Assembly (NCBI GenBank): GCA_050084985.1
Contig: JBITNC010000001.1
Location: 53,630,001 to 53,694,000 of the forward strand
Reading direction: 5' to 3'
From: Nageia nagi
Lineage: Eukaryota > Pinophyta
Length of the DNA stretch: 64,000 bases
Part shown: piece by piece, positions 48,135 to 59,777 of the stretch
Position numbering within the stretch: position 1 is the stretch's first letter
Layout of the letters: each line of letters begins with the position of its first letter
The notes under the pieces: generated by a model
The model's input: the letters and a program-made list of their open reading frames with translations, nothing else
Databases searched by the model: none
What the model was told of the DNA's origin: nothing
Position numbers and translations under genes: made by a program

Positions 48135-48559
48135 TGTTAGAATTTGTAATGTAATATTTCTATTTAATGTAAATTCAATTAATACTTAAAGTATCATTAC
48201 ATACCTTAAATTATTAAGGGAATAAAAATTAGAATAAGATTAAAAATAGAAAATAGGTTAAATATAAAGTGGTTATAAAAAGAGAAGAACCCTCCCCTTC
48301 TCTAGTTACACAATTGTAATGCAAGCTTTGCTATAGGTTTAGAGTGAGAGAGAGAGAGAGAAGATATTTTGTAAGAGAGGTCTTTGAGAATAAGAAGATA
48401 TTAGTTAGTGGATGTACTTCCAAGGAGGGAGGAACCACTTTATATCTTATATACATTGTGTGATTGGCTTGAGTTATTGTGCTATTGTGTTGATGTTGAA
48501 AGTGCCTTCTTGAGATCTTGAAAGATTAGAAGTTAATTTAAAAAGAGTTAATTTCTTCA
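48135..48559 (+). repeat. copia-3 left LTR
   Basis: TGTTAGAATTTG to TTTCTTCA. TATAAAA box at 48274-48280. A GAGAGAGAGAGAGA run near 48347-48361 is longer than in the other LTR. Confidence 0.93.
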
Positions 48560-48561
48560 AG

Positions 48562-48573
48562 TGATATTAGAGC
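48562..48573 (+). other. copia-3 primer binding site
   Basis: TGATATTAGAGC, two differences from the usual TGGTATCAGAGC, 2 bp after the LTR. Confidence 0.85.
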
Positions 48574-49139
48574 TTTTCTTGGAGGCTCCTCTTTAGCATA
48601 TTTCAAGGTCATTCCTCTTCTTTCTCCATCTACTTTGTTGAGGTAAAAATGAGTTGGTCATGTGTTGACCTTGTTGCGACCTATGTCACATATTCCATTC
48701 CCAGTATGAGACATACATGCTATGTAATAGCCTATTACAAGTTGTCCATCCCATAGATCAGTTGGTCTCCAATGGATGTTAATATAATTTACCTTTACCT
48801 TTACCTCCTACCTTGTTTATTGTCAAATTTTGCTTTACTACTAACCATTTTGATTCCTTGATTATCAAGTTTTAAGTTTAGCAAAGTTTGATTAAAGTAG
48901 ATAATATATTGTTGTTATAATAACATGTTAGTTTAATCTAATGTTATTGCTATGCATTATTTTAGTTTGATAAGTTACAACTTTTTTTAAGAAAAATTGC
49001 TTAATGTGTAGCAATAATATATAAATTTGCTTAAATTTAGCAATAATAAGTTATTTATAATAATTTTTTTTGTATTTTTATTTTTAAGTTTTTATTTTTA
49101 TTATTTTTTGAATTTTTTTTTAAAAAAGGAAAAAAATGG

Positions 49140-49430
49140 TAGCCTCAAGGGGTGTGCACCACCCCAAGGGGTGTGCCACCCCTAGTGGCTGGCTGCATGT
49201 GAGCTAGTCACACCTAAAGGGCCCTACCCTAGGTCGATCACCCCAAGGGCATGCACAACTGAAGGCTGGCTACCCTAAAGGGCATCACCCTAGGTTGGCC
49301 ACCCCAAAGGGTGCTACCCTAGGTTGGTCACCCCAAAGGGTGCACGTAGCCCTAGGTTGGCCACCCCTAAAGGGCACACGTAACCCTAGGCTAGCTACCG
49401 CAAGGGGCTTGCACAACAAAGGGCTGGTTG
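49140..49430 (+). repeat. GC-rich minisatellite with hairpin units in the copia-3 leader
   Basis: About nine imperfect units of 29-34 bp built on CCCTAGGTTGGCCACCCC and AAAGGGTGC. Each unit joins a CACCCC to a following GGGGTG/AAGGG, so adjacent words such as CACCCCAAGGGGTG can fold into short hairpins. Base composition changes abruptly from the surrounding A/T-rich leader. A 65-codon frame over it (49295) is an artefact of the repeat. Confidence 0.85.
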
Positions 49431-50027
49431 CATCCTTTTTATTTAAAATTTTATTTTTTTTAATATTTAATTTTTTAAAATTATTTTTTTAGAGTTTTTT
49501 TTAAAGGGAATCTTGTTGTTTTTTAAAAAGGGGGATTTTTAAAAATAGGGATTATTTTTAAGTATTATTATTATAAGATATTTCTTTATTTGCTATTTTT
49601 ATCTTAAGTGTAAGTTATTTTAAATTTTTTTTAGCATGCCTTTAAGATTAAAAAAATGAGGAATTAATTAATTATGCATAGATTAATGATTAATTAAATG
49701 GATTACTTATGCATAGTTTAATTATTAATTGCATAGATTAAATATGCATAGATTAAAGTTTTGTATGCATGAATTAATGTTATTTATTTTAATGCATATT
49801 TATTGCTCACATGTGGTAGGATAATTTTTTGCATTATTTTTTATCCTAATGCATACTACTAAATGGATAAAATTTTTAATGCATGATTTATTATTTTGAC
49901 CTTGTACATATGATTGGATAAAAGTTCACTTAAATACTTGCTTATGAATGCTATGTTAAATTGAAAATAAAGAATTATTTTAAATCCATTTTTTAAGAAA
50001 CAAGAGGAAGAATTATTCATTTTTGAT

Positions 50028-50172
50028 AATGAACCTTTGTAAAGAGTTCCATTAGGGGTTGTAAAAAAATCCATTGGACTTTTAGGCTCATTTGTTATTA
50101 CTTAAAATTAATGAACTTTTGTAAAGGGATCCAGTAGGGGTTGTAATAAAACCCATTGGACTCTTTGGTTCA
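50028..50172 (+). repeat. 82-bp-offset tandem duplication in the copia-3 leader
   Basis: GAACCTTTGTAAAGAGTTCC at 50031 and GAACTTTTGTAAAGGGATCC at 50113, each followed by AGGGGTTGTAA and CCATTGGACT. Confidence 0.8.
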
Positions 50173-50238
50173 TACTTATGAACGATGTGTGATGTAGTTT
50201 CATTTTTTAAAGCACTTTATTTATTTTTCATTTTTACT

Positions 50239-50493
50239 TTATATGCAAAATACGCAAATATTGAAAATTGCTTCCCCCTTAAATGAACACATCCACATTT
50301 TTTCTACAACATGACTTATTTGGAGAGCCATAAGGTGAGGATAAGATGAACTGGAACCTTTTAATCTAATAATCCAAGTGGTGAAAAGTTTGTACTTCTT
50401 AATTGCCTCTAAGTCCTTTTTTGTTCTAAATTTAACTCCATATAAGTGGACATGCATGTGTGTAGTGATACCACATGTCAACTGACCATTCAA
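50239..50493 (-). pseudogene. Antisense CACTA-transposon-like ORF fragment in the leader
   Basis: This 84-codon minus-strand frame starts MNGQLTCGITTHMHVHLYGV, then KFRTKKDLEAIKKYKLF, and ends near SSYPHLMALQISHVVEKM. The order (L-x-C-G-x, then Y-x-G-x-K-F-x-T-K, then P-x-x-x-A-x-Q-x-S-x-V at the end) resembles the linker and DUF4216 region of plant CACTA (En/Spm) transposases. It is short, and similarity is by eye. It lies antisense to the copia transcript. If correct, it is a captured or nested scrap of a DNA transposon. No CACTA termini were found. Confidence 0.33.
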
Positions 50494-50539
50494 ATATTAT
50501 CTTGATAACCTAGGTGGAAAATTGAAAACTTAATCAAGA

Positions 50540-50700
50540 TAATTAATTTGGTCTATCCAACATACATTATAACCTTGGAAAATAGCTAATACTTCTCCTT
50601 GTGAGAGTATATCGCTACCCAAGGGGAACTAGTTTAATTATTTTGGTCGATCCAACATATGTTACAACCTTGAAAAATAGCAAGTACTTCTCCTTGTTAA
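50540..50700 (+). repeat. About 92-bp-offset tandem duplication in the copia-3 leader
   Basis: TTGGTCTATCCAACATACAT near 50549 and TTGGTCGATCCAACATATGT near 50643, each followed by ACAACCTTG/ATAACCTTGG, then AAAATAGC and ACTTCTCCTTGT. Confidence 0.75.
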
Positions 50701-50895
50701 AATAGTTAGTATTTCAACGTTTCCCTCTCTTTGATTATACTTGGTGATGAAAATGTTGGATGTATAATTTTAATTCTTATTTATAATTAAGCATTTGATT
50801 TGTTGATTAGTTCAAACATGTTTTTTTATAATTAATATTTTTAAATTCAACATGTATGCTTACATTATTTATCTCCTTCATATTATTTTGTAGCA

Positions 50896-51780
50896 ATGGG
50901 AGACTCTTTTGCACCCAAGCATATCGTGGATGGTTCCAACTATGGTATTTGAGAACCTAGGATTAAGGCAAAACTTCAACCATAAAAACTTTGGATGATT
51001 GTTAATGAAAATCAAGTTGCTCCATCAAGGGAGAAGGAATTTGAAACTTATAATACTAAGAATGATTTGGCAACTTCTATGATCTTTTATGCAATTTTAG
51101 ATGAGATCTTTCTCATGATATCTTCTTCAAACACTACAAAGAAAGCTTGGGATAAACTTAAGAGTATCTAGCTTGGTACTAAATTTTCTAAGAGATTCAC
51201 TATTCTTCGAAGTTACTTCAATCATGTTAAGAGGAAAATGAAAGTGTGGCTATATATCTAAATAAGGTTGTTTACCTTAGGACCTAGCTTGTGGGGTGTG
51301 ATTGCAATTGGATCAACAATCAATTTTTAACTTTTATCATCCTTCAAAGCCTCTCTGCTAAATTTAGTTAGTTTTTGGCTATTATTGAAACTAGGCTTGA
51401 TGATAAAAAAAAGTGTTCTCCTTGGAAAATCTATCAAGGCTTCTCTTGAAGCATGAGGAAACACTTAAAAATAAAGTGTTGATCATAACTTCTAAGGAAT
51501 ATTTTATGGCTCTTGGTCTAATGAAGCATCACTTCAAAAAGAAGAACCATAACCAAAAGAAGGGTTCTTATGCTCCTAAGAAGAATTTCAAGAAAGGTGG
51601 AAATAAGAAGAATTATGATCATGATAAGTCAAAGAAGACCAAATCCAAATTTGATAGAAATTATAATTTATATGACATTTATGATCATAAGGAAGCTAAT
51701 TGCTTTAGAAAAAAGAAAGATCAAGGTTAAAAAGGAAATGGAAAACCAAACAAATCTAATAATAAGAAGAAGAACAAAAA
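50896..51780 (+). pseudogene. gag: copia-3 gag, broken
   Basis: The ATG at 50896 opens MGDSFAPKHIVDGSNYG followed by a stop where Trp is usual, then EPRIKAKLQP. Later parts read TTKKAWDKLKSI and KRFTILRSYFNHV. 51413-51730 is the Lys/Asn-rich tail. Its zinc knuckle near 51660-51700 reads YNLYDIYDHKEANC, that is C-x2-C-x4-H-x4-C with both first cysteines replaced by tyrosine (TGT to TAT). RNA binding would be lost. Stops are TAG/TAA/TGA at former Trp and Gln codons. Confidence 0.82.
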
Positions 51781-53157
51781 TTCTACTTATGTTGCTACCT
51801 TTTACTCCAAGTCTCGCATTTTTTCAAATGACAGGATTGTTAATTTTGGATGCACTAATCACATGTGTTTTGAAAAGGATAAGTTTGAAAACTTTCATAA
51901 GTATAGAAAAAATGTAGTTGTGATAGGTGATAGTTCAGTTCTTAAAGTTCAAGGTATTAGGAGTGTGTTGTTATAAGGAAAGATTCTTGAAAATGTGCTT
52001 TATGTACAAAAACTCATTATGAATCTTATTTCCATAATTTAGGTTACAAAGAAAGGTTACTCCTTTAAGTTTAACTCACACTTGGTGCATGAAAAAGGGT
52101 CTTACCACTTTGGTGAAAGGTTTAGTGCAAGATGACCTTTACATTGTGGATCAATCTTTAATAAAAATGTGCCTTGCAACTAATGTTTATCTTAGAGGTA
52201 ATCTTTGGCACCATCGATTAGGCCACCTAAACCATAAGAACATTCAAGTAATGAAAGATCATGAGCTTATGGAAGGTTTTCCTACAATATCACCTACAAT
52301 TGGTTTTTGTAAGAAATGCATTCTAGGTAAAATGAATCAATAAAAGTTTTCAAAATATAAGGCAATTAGAGCAACTCAACCTCTTTAGCTTATGTATACA
52401 AATTTGATGGGTCCATTTTCAACTAAGTCATTTGGGAGAGCATATTATGCCTTGACCTTTATTGATGACTTTAGTAAGATGACATTTGGTTATCTTCTAG
52501 AGCATAAGGATCAAACCTTTGATAAGTTCAGATATTTCAAAGCCTTGGTAGAAAATCAATTTGGATTGAAAATCAAGATGATAAGATCTAATAATGAGGA
52601 TGAGTATAATAGCAATGAATTCAATGATTTTTGTACAAGTATGGAATCAAAGGCAGTTTACTATCCCTTACACTCCTCAACAGAATGGGGTAGCCAAAAG
52701 GAAGAATAAAATCATTCAAGAAATGGCTAGATATATGTTGGAAGATCTTCATAGCTTCTTATGGGGTGAATTTGTAAATATTGTAATCTATATCTTAAAT
52801 AGATGTCTTACTAAATTAGTTTAAGGTAAAACTTTGTATGAGGCATGGAAAAGAAAGAAACTTAACATATCTCACTTTAAGGTCTTTGGTTGTGATGCAT
52901 ATGCCTTTGTTGTTCCTAAGAAAAGAAAGAAGTTGGATAAGAGATCTAAAAAATGCATCTTTATTGGCTATGATAATCAACATAGAGGCTATAGGCTATA
53001 CCAACCTTTCTCAAGAGCATTATTTGTGTCAAGGGATGTAAAATTCAATGAACTACCTGAAGAGTTTGATTCTTATGAGAACCTTGATGAGGGTGATGAT
53101 TATTTTGTTGCTCCTAACTGGTTGGATGTCAATGTGGATTTGTCACCTAAGAAATAA
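51781..53157 (+). pseudogene. pol: copia-3 protease and integrase, catalytic residues lost
   Basis: The protease start near 51830-51870 reads RIVNFGCTNHMC: the catalytic D-S-G is N-F-G. 52089-52343 has the pre-integrase zinc region (LWHHRLGHLNHKNIQVM, then CKKCILGK), with ligands intact. 52392-52709 starts the core, with the first Asp changed to Asn (MYTNLMGP), then LTFIDDFSKMTFGY. The second reads RSNNEDEY with Asn for Asp, and the third, in 52594-52824, PQQNGVAKRKNK with Lys for Glu. All three D-D-E residues are thus changed. 52834-53157 is the C-terminal part (FKVFGCDAYAFVVPKKRKKL, then FIGYDNQHRGYRLYQP). Two frameshifts are present. Confidence 0.9.
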
Positions 53158-54758
53158 AACTCTCTAACACAAAGGATAATAAGAAGTATGATCATTAATA
53201 AATCATTATTTACCAAAATTGATAGCAAGATGAGCCCTCATCCTACAAAGAAGCTTCAAAGCATGAGTGTTGGGTAAATGTAATGAATGTGGAGTATGAG
53301 GCTCTAATGAAGAATCAAACTTGGGATTTGGTTCCTTATCCTAATGAACAAAATGTGATTGGTAATAAATGAATTTATAAGGTCAAATATAATTCAATTG
53401 AAAATATTGAGAAATTCAAGGCAAGGTTAGTAACTAAAGTTTTCACTCAAAAATATAGAGTTGATTATGAGAAAACCTTTGCTCCAGTGGAAAAAATGCC
53501 TATTGTTAAGGTAATCTTTACTCTTTTAGCAACTCAAGGATGAAAAGTTTTTCAACTTGATGTCAAGAGTGCTTTTCTTAATGGTGACTTAGATGTGAAA
53601 ATCTACATGAGCTAACTAGAAGGGTTTGTTGTGGAAGGTAAAGAATCACTTATTTGCAAGTTAAAAAAGTATTTGTATAGATTTAAGCAAGAACCTAAGG
53701 CATAGTACAAAAATATTTTAGAATACTTTGAGAACATTGGGTTTGCTAAATGCTTCTTTGACTTAGATATTTATATGCTCAACCAAGGACAAGATTTGAT
53801 CTTGATTTTTTTCTATGTGGATGATATGTTGATTACAAGGAATAATATAGTCCTCATAAAAGATCTCATTTCCAAACTTAAAGTAACTTTTAAAATGACT
53901 GATCTTGTTCTATTGCACTAGGACCTTGGTATGCAAGTATACCAATACAAGGGTCGTACTTACCTTAGTAAATCCAAGTATATCTCATATATCTTGTCAA
54001 AGTTTGGAATGGAAGAATGCAAGCCTGTTGCAATCCCAATCTCTCCTAAAATCACTATACCTCTTAGTTCTAACTCTCAGTTGGTCGATGCTATGACTTA
54101 TAGGCAACTAATTGGTAGTCTTGTTTATTTGATTATCTCTAAGCTAGATATTGCCTTTATCATAAATTTCATGGCTCACTTTATGCAAAAGCCATATGTT
54201 GAGCGCTTCAATATTGTTAAACAAATTTTGAGGCATGTTATGGGCACTAAGGATCTTACTCTCAAGTATGATAAGTCACCCTCATTTTTTCTCTTAGGAT
54301 TCTTAGATTTTGATTATGGGGTAGATAGAGATGATATAAAATCAACCTCTGCTTAGGTGTTTAGCATTGGCATAGGTGCTATCTCTTGGGCTTCCAAGAA
54401 GCCTACTACTACTCTCTCCATCACTGAGGCTAAATATCATGTAATGTTAGTTACATCCAAGGAAGCCACTTGGTTGACGCATCTTCTAAAAGAAATAGGA
54501 TATGAGCAAGTTCATCCATCTCAAATTTATTTATATAATTAGTTAGCTATTACTTTGGCAAAGAATTCTATTTTCTATCATAGAATAAAGCATGCAAAAA
54601 TCCAAGCCCATTTCATCAAGGAGAAGGTTTTGGATGGTCTTTTACACTTGCAGTATTTTTCATCAATCCTAAACTTTGTTGGTTTGTTCACTAAGCCCCT
54701 TCCTAAAGCTCATTTCTATAAGGTTAGAGAGTTTATTGGGTTGATGAAGTTACCCTAA
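53158..54758 (+). pseudogene. pol: copia-3 reverse transcriptase and RNase H, broken
   Basis: RT text runs from NQTWDLVPYPNEQNVIGNK (53310) through FQLDVKSAFLNGDL and YVDDMLITRNN near 53815. The Y-V-D-D box is intact. Stops stand at former Trp and Gln codons (53379, 53541, 53613, 53703). 53931-54356 covers the connection region (YLSKSKYISYILSKFGMEEC, then YRQLIGSLVYLI). RNase H follows at 54357-54758: GAISWASKKPTTTLSITEAK, then the D-N-x-S-A-I site degraded to YN-stop-LAIT, and the end LFTKPLPKAHFYKVREFIGL. Not functional. Confidence 0.88.
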
Positions 54759-55780
54759 AAGATAGAGTAAATATTGAATTCTTATTGAATTCATTGTAAT
54801 TTCTTCTTTCTTAATAAAGTTGTTGAACTTTTGTTTGGTTTGTATACTTTGTTTATACATTCCTTTGTTTGGTGACTATAATTATGGGATTGGCATCTTA
54901 GTGATGAATTATAGTGTACCACAAATCCAAGCACATTATATCAAGGAGAATATTTTTGATGGAACAATTGCAACTCTATTCATCTAACTTTATCTCTTCT
55001 AATTTATTAACTAGCTGCTTTATACATTTTGTTATGCACATTTTGAAAGTTTCTTATAGTAGTGAAGTTGTCTTGAAGGGGGAGTGAAAGTTGAATTCAT
55101 GTTTGTGATGATAAATTCAACATTAGAAGACTATTTTTGCTGTATAATGTTGATTTAAATGTACATCTTTATGGTTAGTTTGCTCTGTGTGAGAAACTTA
55201 TGGTACATTTTATTTTTTATCATCACTATGTGAGGTATCAGTATGTACTTTTTAGCACTATTTTGTTATCCATATGTGAGTAACTCATATGCGCATATAC
55301 TCTTTTTATTGTTGATCAAAACATGTTTCTAATATACAACAAATGACTATGAGTATTAGCTTGGCATCTTTGTGATGACTTATAGCATCATTGATCAGTT
55401 TATGGATGGAATTACTTAGTTCATGTATCTTGTGATTAATATGAATGTTTATATAATGCATCTAACTGATCTTGTTTATGAGCTTATTGTAGCTTGCAGG
55501 TTTCATCTCAAGAATGCAAGTTACTTACTTTGAGTGGGCAGGCTCATGGAGGCTAACATGTCAACTTAGTGTTGATCGATTACACTTACAGTAAAGCCAA
55601 TTATGATTAATGATTGTATTATAAATCATTTTGTCAAATGGTATTGTAATAAGTATCAAACTAATATCTTGCTTATTTCTCAATGATGTAAAAGCTCTCA
55701 TCTCCACTTGTATCTCTTTGGAGGAGAACTCTCTCTTACTCTATCTTTCTTTTCTTTACGCTATATCCTAATAGTACATT
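54759..55780 (+). other. copia-3 3' untranslated region with an inner polypurine tract
   Basis: About 1 kb without coding text. GAAGGGGGAG at about 55076-55085 duplicates the tract at the LTR border and may be a second plus-strand primer. Confidence 0.6.
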
Positions 55781-55789
55781 AAGGGGGAG
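55781..55789 (+). other. copia-3 polypurine tract
   Basis: AAGGGGGAG directly before TGTTCAAATTTG. Confidence 0.88.
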
Positions 55790-56215
55790 TGTTCAAATTT
55801 GTAATGTAATATTTCTATTTAATGTAAATTCACTTAATACTTAAAGTATCATTAGATACCTTAAATTATTAAGGGAATAAAAATAAGAATAGAATTAAAA
55901 ATAGAAAAGGGGTTAAATATAGAGTGGGTTTCTTCTTATAAAAAGAGAAGAACCCTCCCCTTTTCTAGTTAAACAATTGTAATGCAAGCTTTGATATAGG
56001 ATTAGAGTGAGATAGAGAGAAGAGATTTTGTAAGAGAGTTCCTTGAGTATAAGATCTTAGTTAGTGGATGTACTCCCAAAGAGGGAGGAACCACTTTATA
56101 TCTTGTATTCATTGTGTGATTGGCTTGAGTTATTGTGCTATTGTGTTGATGTTGAAAGTGCCTTCTTGAGATCTTGAGAGATTAAAAATTAATTCATAAA
56201 GGGTTAATTTATTCA
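55790..56215 (+). repeat. copia-3 right LTR
   Basis: Matches the left LTR throughout. It has a 7-bp insertion near 55930 (before CTTATAAAAAG) and a shorter GA run. Confidence 0.93.
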
Positions 56216-56220
56216 ATAAG
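56216..56220. repeat. Right target-site duplication of copia-3
   Basis: ATAAG, identical to 48130-48134. Confidence 0.9.
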
Positions 56221-56985
56221 GTGTCAGATGAAATGGGCATTTATGATTCTACATATTTTCAAGAGAATTAATGGCATTTAGTATTAGTTGTGTTGGTAAT
56301 GGAAAAGAAACATTTTGTATGTAATCATGGATAACTATTTCTTCTTATTCTTCTTTAATGGTTAGGTTATTTATGAAACCACATGTTTGGGGATAAGTAG
56401 TACACAACACAAATTTTAAACCATGACATAAGGGTGATTTTTATTTTACAATATACAAATTTCTAAGGATTTTTTCATTTCCACTTGGTTCATATATTCA
56501 AACAATAAAATTTGAATATGTAAGGCTTCTCATCACTATAATGTTCATTTCCAAGTTGAATGAACTATTCATGTATGAAGTTCTCTTAACCATCTGTGAA
56601 GTATGTAGAGCCATTAAAGAAATATAATATGGCATATCATAAGAACCCCAAGTATTTTCCAAAAAACTATGTCTAGTACCATTCCATTGAATTATTTGAA
56701 TGCAATGTTCGAGCATTGTCTGCATACAGTAAAAGTAATGTCTAGTACCACTTCTCAATAAAAATCTTAATCATTAAGATCATAGCGAGCATTATGTGGA
56801 TTATCATCACCATCACCAACACCATTTCTCCTATCCTCAATAGTTTCATTCTTAGTAGTTTGATCTTCAACCTATAATGGCACTAATGATGAATCTTGCT
56901 ATAATTAAAAACTAAATAAATTTTATTAAATAAATAAAATTTAAAATATTAATTACATTATAAAATGTTAGGTGTTACAATTAGA
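56221..56985. other. No supported gene; one minus-strand frame
   Basis: The 86-codon minus frame 56758-56498 contains SLMALHTSQMVKRTSYMNSS, weakly like the end of the CACTA-like frame at 50239 (HLMALQISHVVEKM). It lies outside copia-3. I do not call it a gene. Confidence 0.3.
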
Positions 56986-57275
56986 AGTTAAGGTTAAGGT
57001 TATGGTTCAAGGATTAAGGTTTAAAGGTTTAGGGGTTAGGATTTAGAGGTGAGGGTTAGTGGTTAGAGTTTTAGGGGTTATGGGTAAGGGTTAGGGGTTT
57101 AGGTTTTGGTTTTGGTTAGGGTTTAGAGTAATGGGTTAAGGATTAAGATTAAAGTAAGGGTTTATATCAAGGATTAGGTGTAAGGGGTTTGGATTAAAGT
57201 GTTGGGGGTTTATAATTAGGGTTAATGGTTGCAATTAGGGTAAGGTTTAAGGGTTAAGGTTAAGATAAGTGGTTA
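56986..57275 (-). repeat. Degenerate interstitial telomere-like array (G-rich on plus strand)
   Basis: About 290 bp of TTTAGGG/TTAGGG/GGTTAAGG variants (for example GGGTAAGGGTTAGGGGTTTA). Opposite in orientation to the array at 18140-19193. Confidence 0.8.
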
Positions 57276-59299
57276 AGGATTAGTGTGCATACATAGATAT
57301 ATATATTTAGATATGGAATCATGCATACTATATTATATGATTTAACAATTAATGATAATTGCCACTTCTTACATTTTCAATATTATTATTGCATGGGGGG
57401 ATCGATAATTGAACAAAAAGACATGAAAAAAAATATAAAGTTGTAATAAAAAAAATTACACCACTATTCTAGGTAGAGAATGCTTAGCCAAATAGGTGTA
57501 CAATAAATTACCCCATACCATGATCAAGTTTTATAAGAGAATTCCCACAAGGCCATAATATTATATTTTCTCTTAGGAGAATGTCCACAATGTTAACATT
57601 TCCTTTGATGATCAAAATGTAATCCATGCATTAAGCCTATTCCCTTTTCATGGACATAAAGACACGATAGCAAAAAATGCACCAAAAGTAAGCAATTCCC
57701 AATAATGATATAAATAAATATTTAATGTGGAAAGGCCCCATGGAAGTGACACAAATGTAGTGAGCCCTATATATGCTCAAACATCTCCTTAAGGTATTCC
57801 AAGTGTTGTCTTGGTATCAAGTTATAATTTTGAAGTTAAATGAGATACTTGAATTTTATATGATTTTATGTACCATGCATTATGACATACCTATAGCTTT
57901 TTGGTGATTATAAAATATTTTTAGATATTTCTATAAATTTTTAAATTTATTTTATTAATACATTTAATGTATTTGAAATTAATGTATTTAAACTTAAACC
58001 TTAAACCTCTAAAGAAATACACCATCTCATAATTACATAGTCATTCCAGCATGAATCCATTTTAATTCGCATCAACTTATGATGAAATCATGGTGTATAA
58101 AGTTTTCTTTCCTACTTTACATATGAACAAAAAAAATTTGATGAAACCATCTCTCAATTTTCATTTTGTAAAGGTCAATTTAAATAAAATGAAAATACCC
58201 ACAAGGAACACAAAAAAATATCCATTTTGAGATTTTATCACCACTTTAGTTCTCTTTGTTAACGGTGATGGATATTACTGTGACTCCATATCTGGGACTG
58301 AATTCTGTAGAAAGATAATCTTGATGTGAATAATTCTTTTGATTACGTAAGAATGTTGAATCCCTATGCATAATAAATCACTCCATTTTTTCATAATCCC
58401 CAAATGCCCATTAGACACATCTTCACCAATTTATTACTCTTTATATTTTTCTCCACTATCATCGCTTTATAATTTACTTATATTTTCACATAACTAAATA
58501 CAACATCGATTGCATATAATATACATATGAACTATATTCCTCTAATAGCTCTAGGATGGGTGCAAGAAGTCGAGTCCCACTTTAGAGGAACTAAATGTAA
58601 CTTAGGTTTTTTTTTTTTAACATGGCCCAAGATCCCAAGTATAGGCTCAAGATCCCATAGGTCGAGATCTCGATGCCTAGGATCCTAATACTCATGATCT
58701 TGATTCCTATGTCCTGATACCTGGGATCTTGAGGTCAACATTTTAACTATTGTGGCTTCCTCCCCATCCATTTTAATTTGTTCAAATCTACTGCTCCATA
58801 ACTGGAGTGACTTGCAATATCGATCCTTGAAGTGTTCATCTACCCTCCAACTTGCCCTCATTATGATCACCATCATTCCCCCTTCAAGGTATGCCCTAGA
58901 ATCTCTCATCTGTCTTTTTTAGTTAAAAAGTAGTTTTTACAAGGTTTAATTTTACACATGAAAATTGCTACTACTTAAACTTTTTTAGGGCATTTTAGAA
59001 TGTAAATTTTGTGCTTTTACACATGAATTTTTTTTCTACTTATTTGAATTACTTCTTGAACTTTATGCATTACTCTAAATTTTAATCTTCAACCTGCTTG
59101 ATACCATCATGACCAAAAATGCTAACCCTTAAGATTTTGCAATACCAATCAAAATAAAATATAACAAAGCTATTAAAAGAAAATAATAGGAAACTAAGGT
59201 CAACAAAAGTAGTTCTTAAGACCCCATTTCCTCTAGCATATTCTAAGAAACATTTAAGTATTGTGCCACTTAATTGATTAAGAAATTAATATATACAAT
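57276..59299. other. No recognisable gene
   Basis: AT-rich. Near 58627-58735 short AAGATCCCA/GATCTTGA words recur irregularly. The 74-codon minus frame at 58685 lies on these repeats and is not convincing. Confidence 0.45.
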
Positions 59300-59777
59300 T
59301 TTTCTAACGAAGATACAAGAAATCCCATTCAATAACTTGAAAGTAACATTTATCTCTTCTCATAACACTACCTCTCTATCGAACTCTTCTTGCTATGGAG
59401 GGGACTTGAGAAATTCCTTTTGATGTATAGGTTCTATAAACTCAAACAATTCCTTCCTAGACTTATCATTCTTCTTGGCATCATCTTCCTTGTCCATTAG
59501 GTCCTCTAAATATTTAATGGTTGTCTTTGTTTCTAATCTCAAGTGAGAGCCATAGAGAGTGCATATTGAATTTATCTAGGCTACTCACTTGCATGAGCTA
59601 AGCCTTGTGCTTTTCCTTCTTATTCTGCATAGAGGTGGTCTCTTCCTTTTTTGAAGATGATATTTTTTTCAATTCTATTAAAGATTTCATCTCTTTGTTG
59701 TTTTCCCCTAACTCCTTCGTTTATGCACATAAGAGTAGTTGAACCTTTATTATAGGAAGGCAATTATTATGGGAAGA
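59300..59777 (-). pseudogene. Decayed minus-strand coding remnant, part left of the gag-only element
   Basis: Minus-strand text between stops is rich in Lys and Glu: NNKEMKSLIELKKISSSKKE, then TTSMQNKKEKHKA, and further EDLMDKEDDAKKNDKSRKEL. It follows, across the insertion at 59778-62409, the minus-strand remnant at 62410-63701. The two probably formed one protein with a charged, helical C-terminal part. Not recognised. Confidence 0.42.
59773..59777. repeat. Left target-site duplication of the gag-only element
   Basis: GAAGA, identical to 62410-62414. Confidence 0.92.

Larger units (their letters stand above)
48135..56215 (+). mobile_element. Ty1/copia LTR retrotransposon copia-3, complete but inactivated
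   Basis: LTRs of 425 and 426 bp (48135-48559 and 55790-56215) are bounded by perfect ATAAG duplications. A tRNA-Met-type primer site follows the left LTR and AAGGGGGAG precedes the right one. The total of 8.08 kb is long for a copia element, because of a 2.3 kb leader before gag and about 1 kb after RNase H. The domain order is gag, protease, integrase, RT, RNase H. LTRs differ at roughly 7-8% by eye, so it is younger than copia-1 but not recent. Catalytic residues of protease and integrase are lost, while the RT box Y-V-D-D is kept. Confidence 0.95.

Noticed and set aside
49295-49492. 65-codon plus-strand frame in the copia-3 leader
   Set aside because: It is simply a reading of the GC-rich minisatellite and ends in a T-rich run.
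58685-58909. 74-codon minus-strand frame
   Set aside because: Lies partly on irregular GATC-containing short repeats and lacks any domain.
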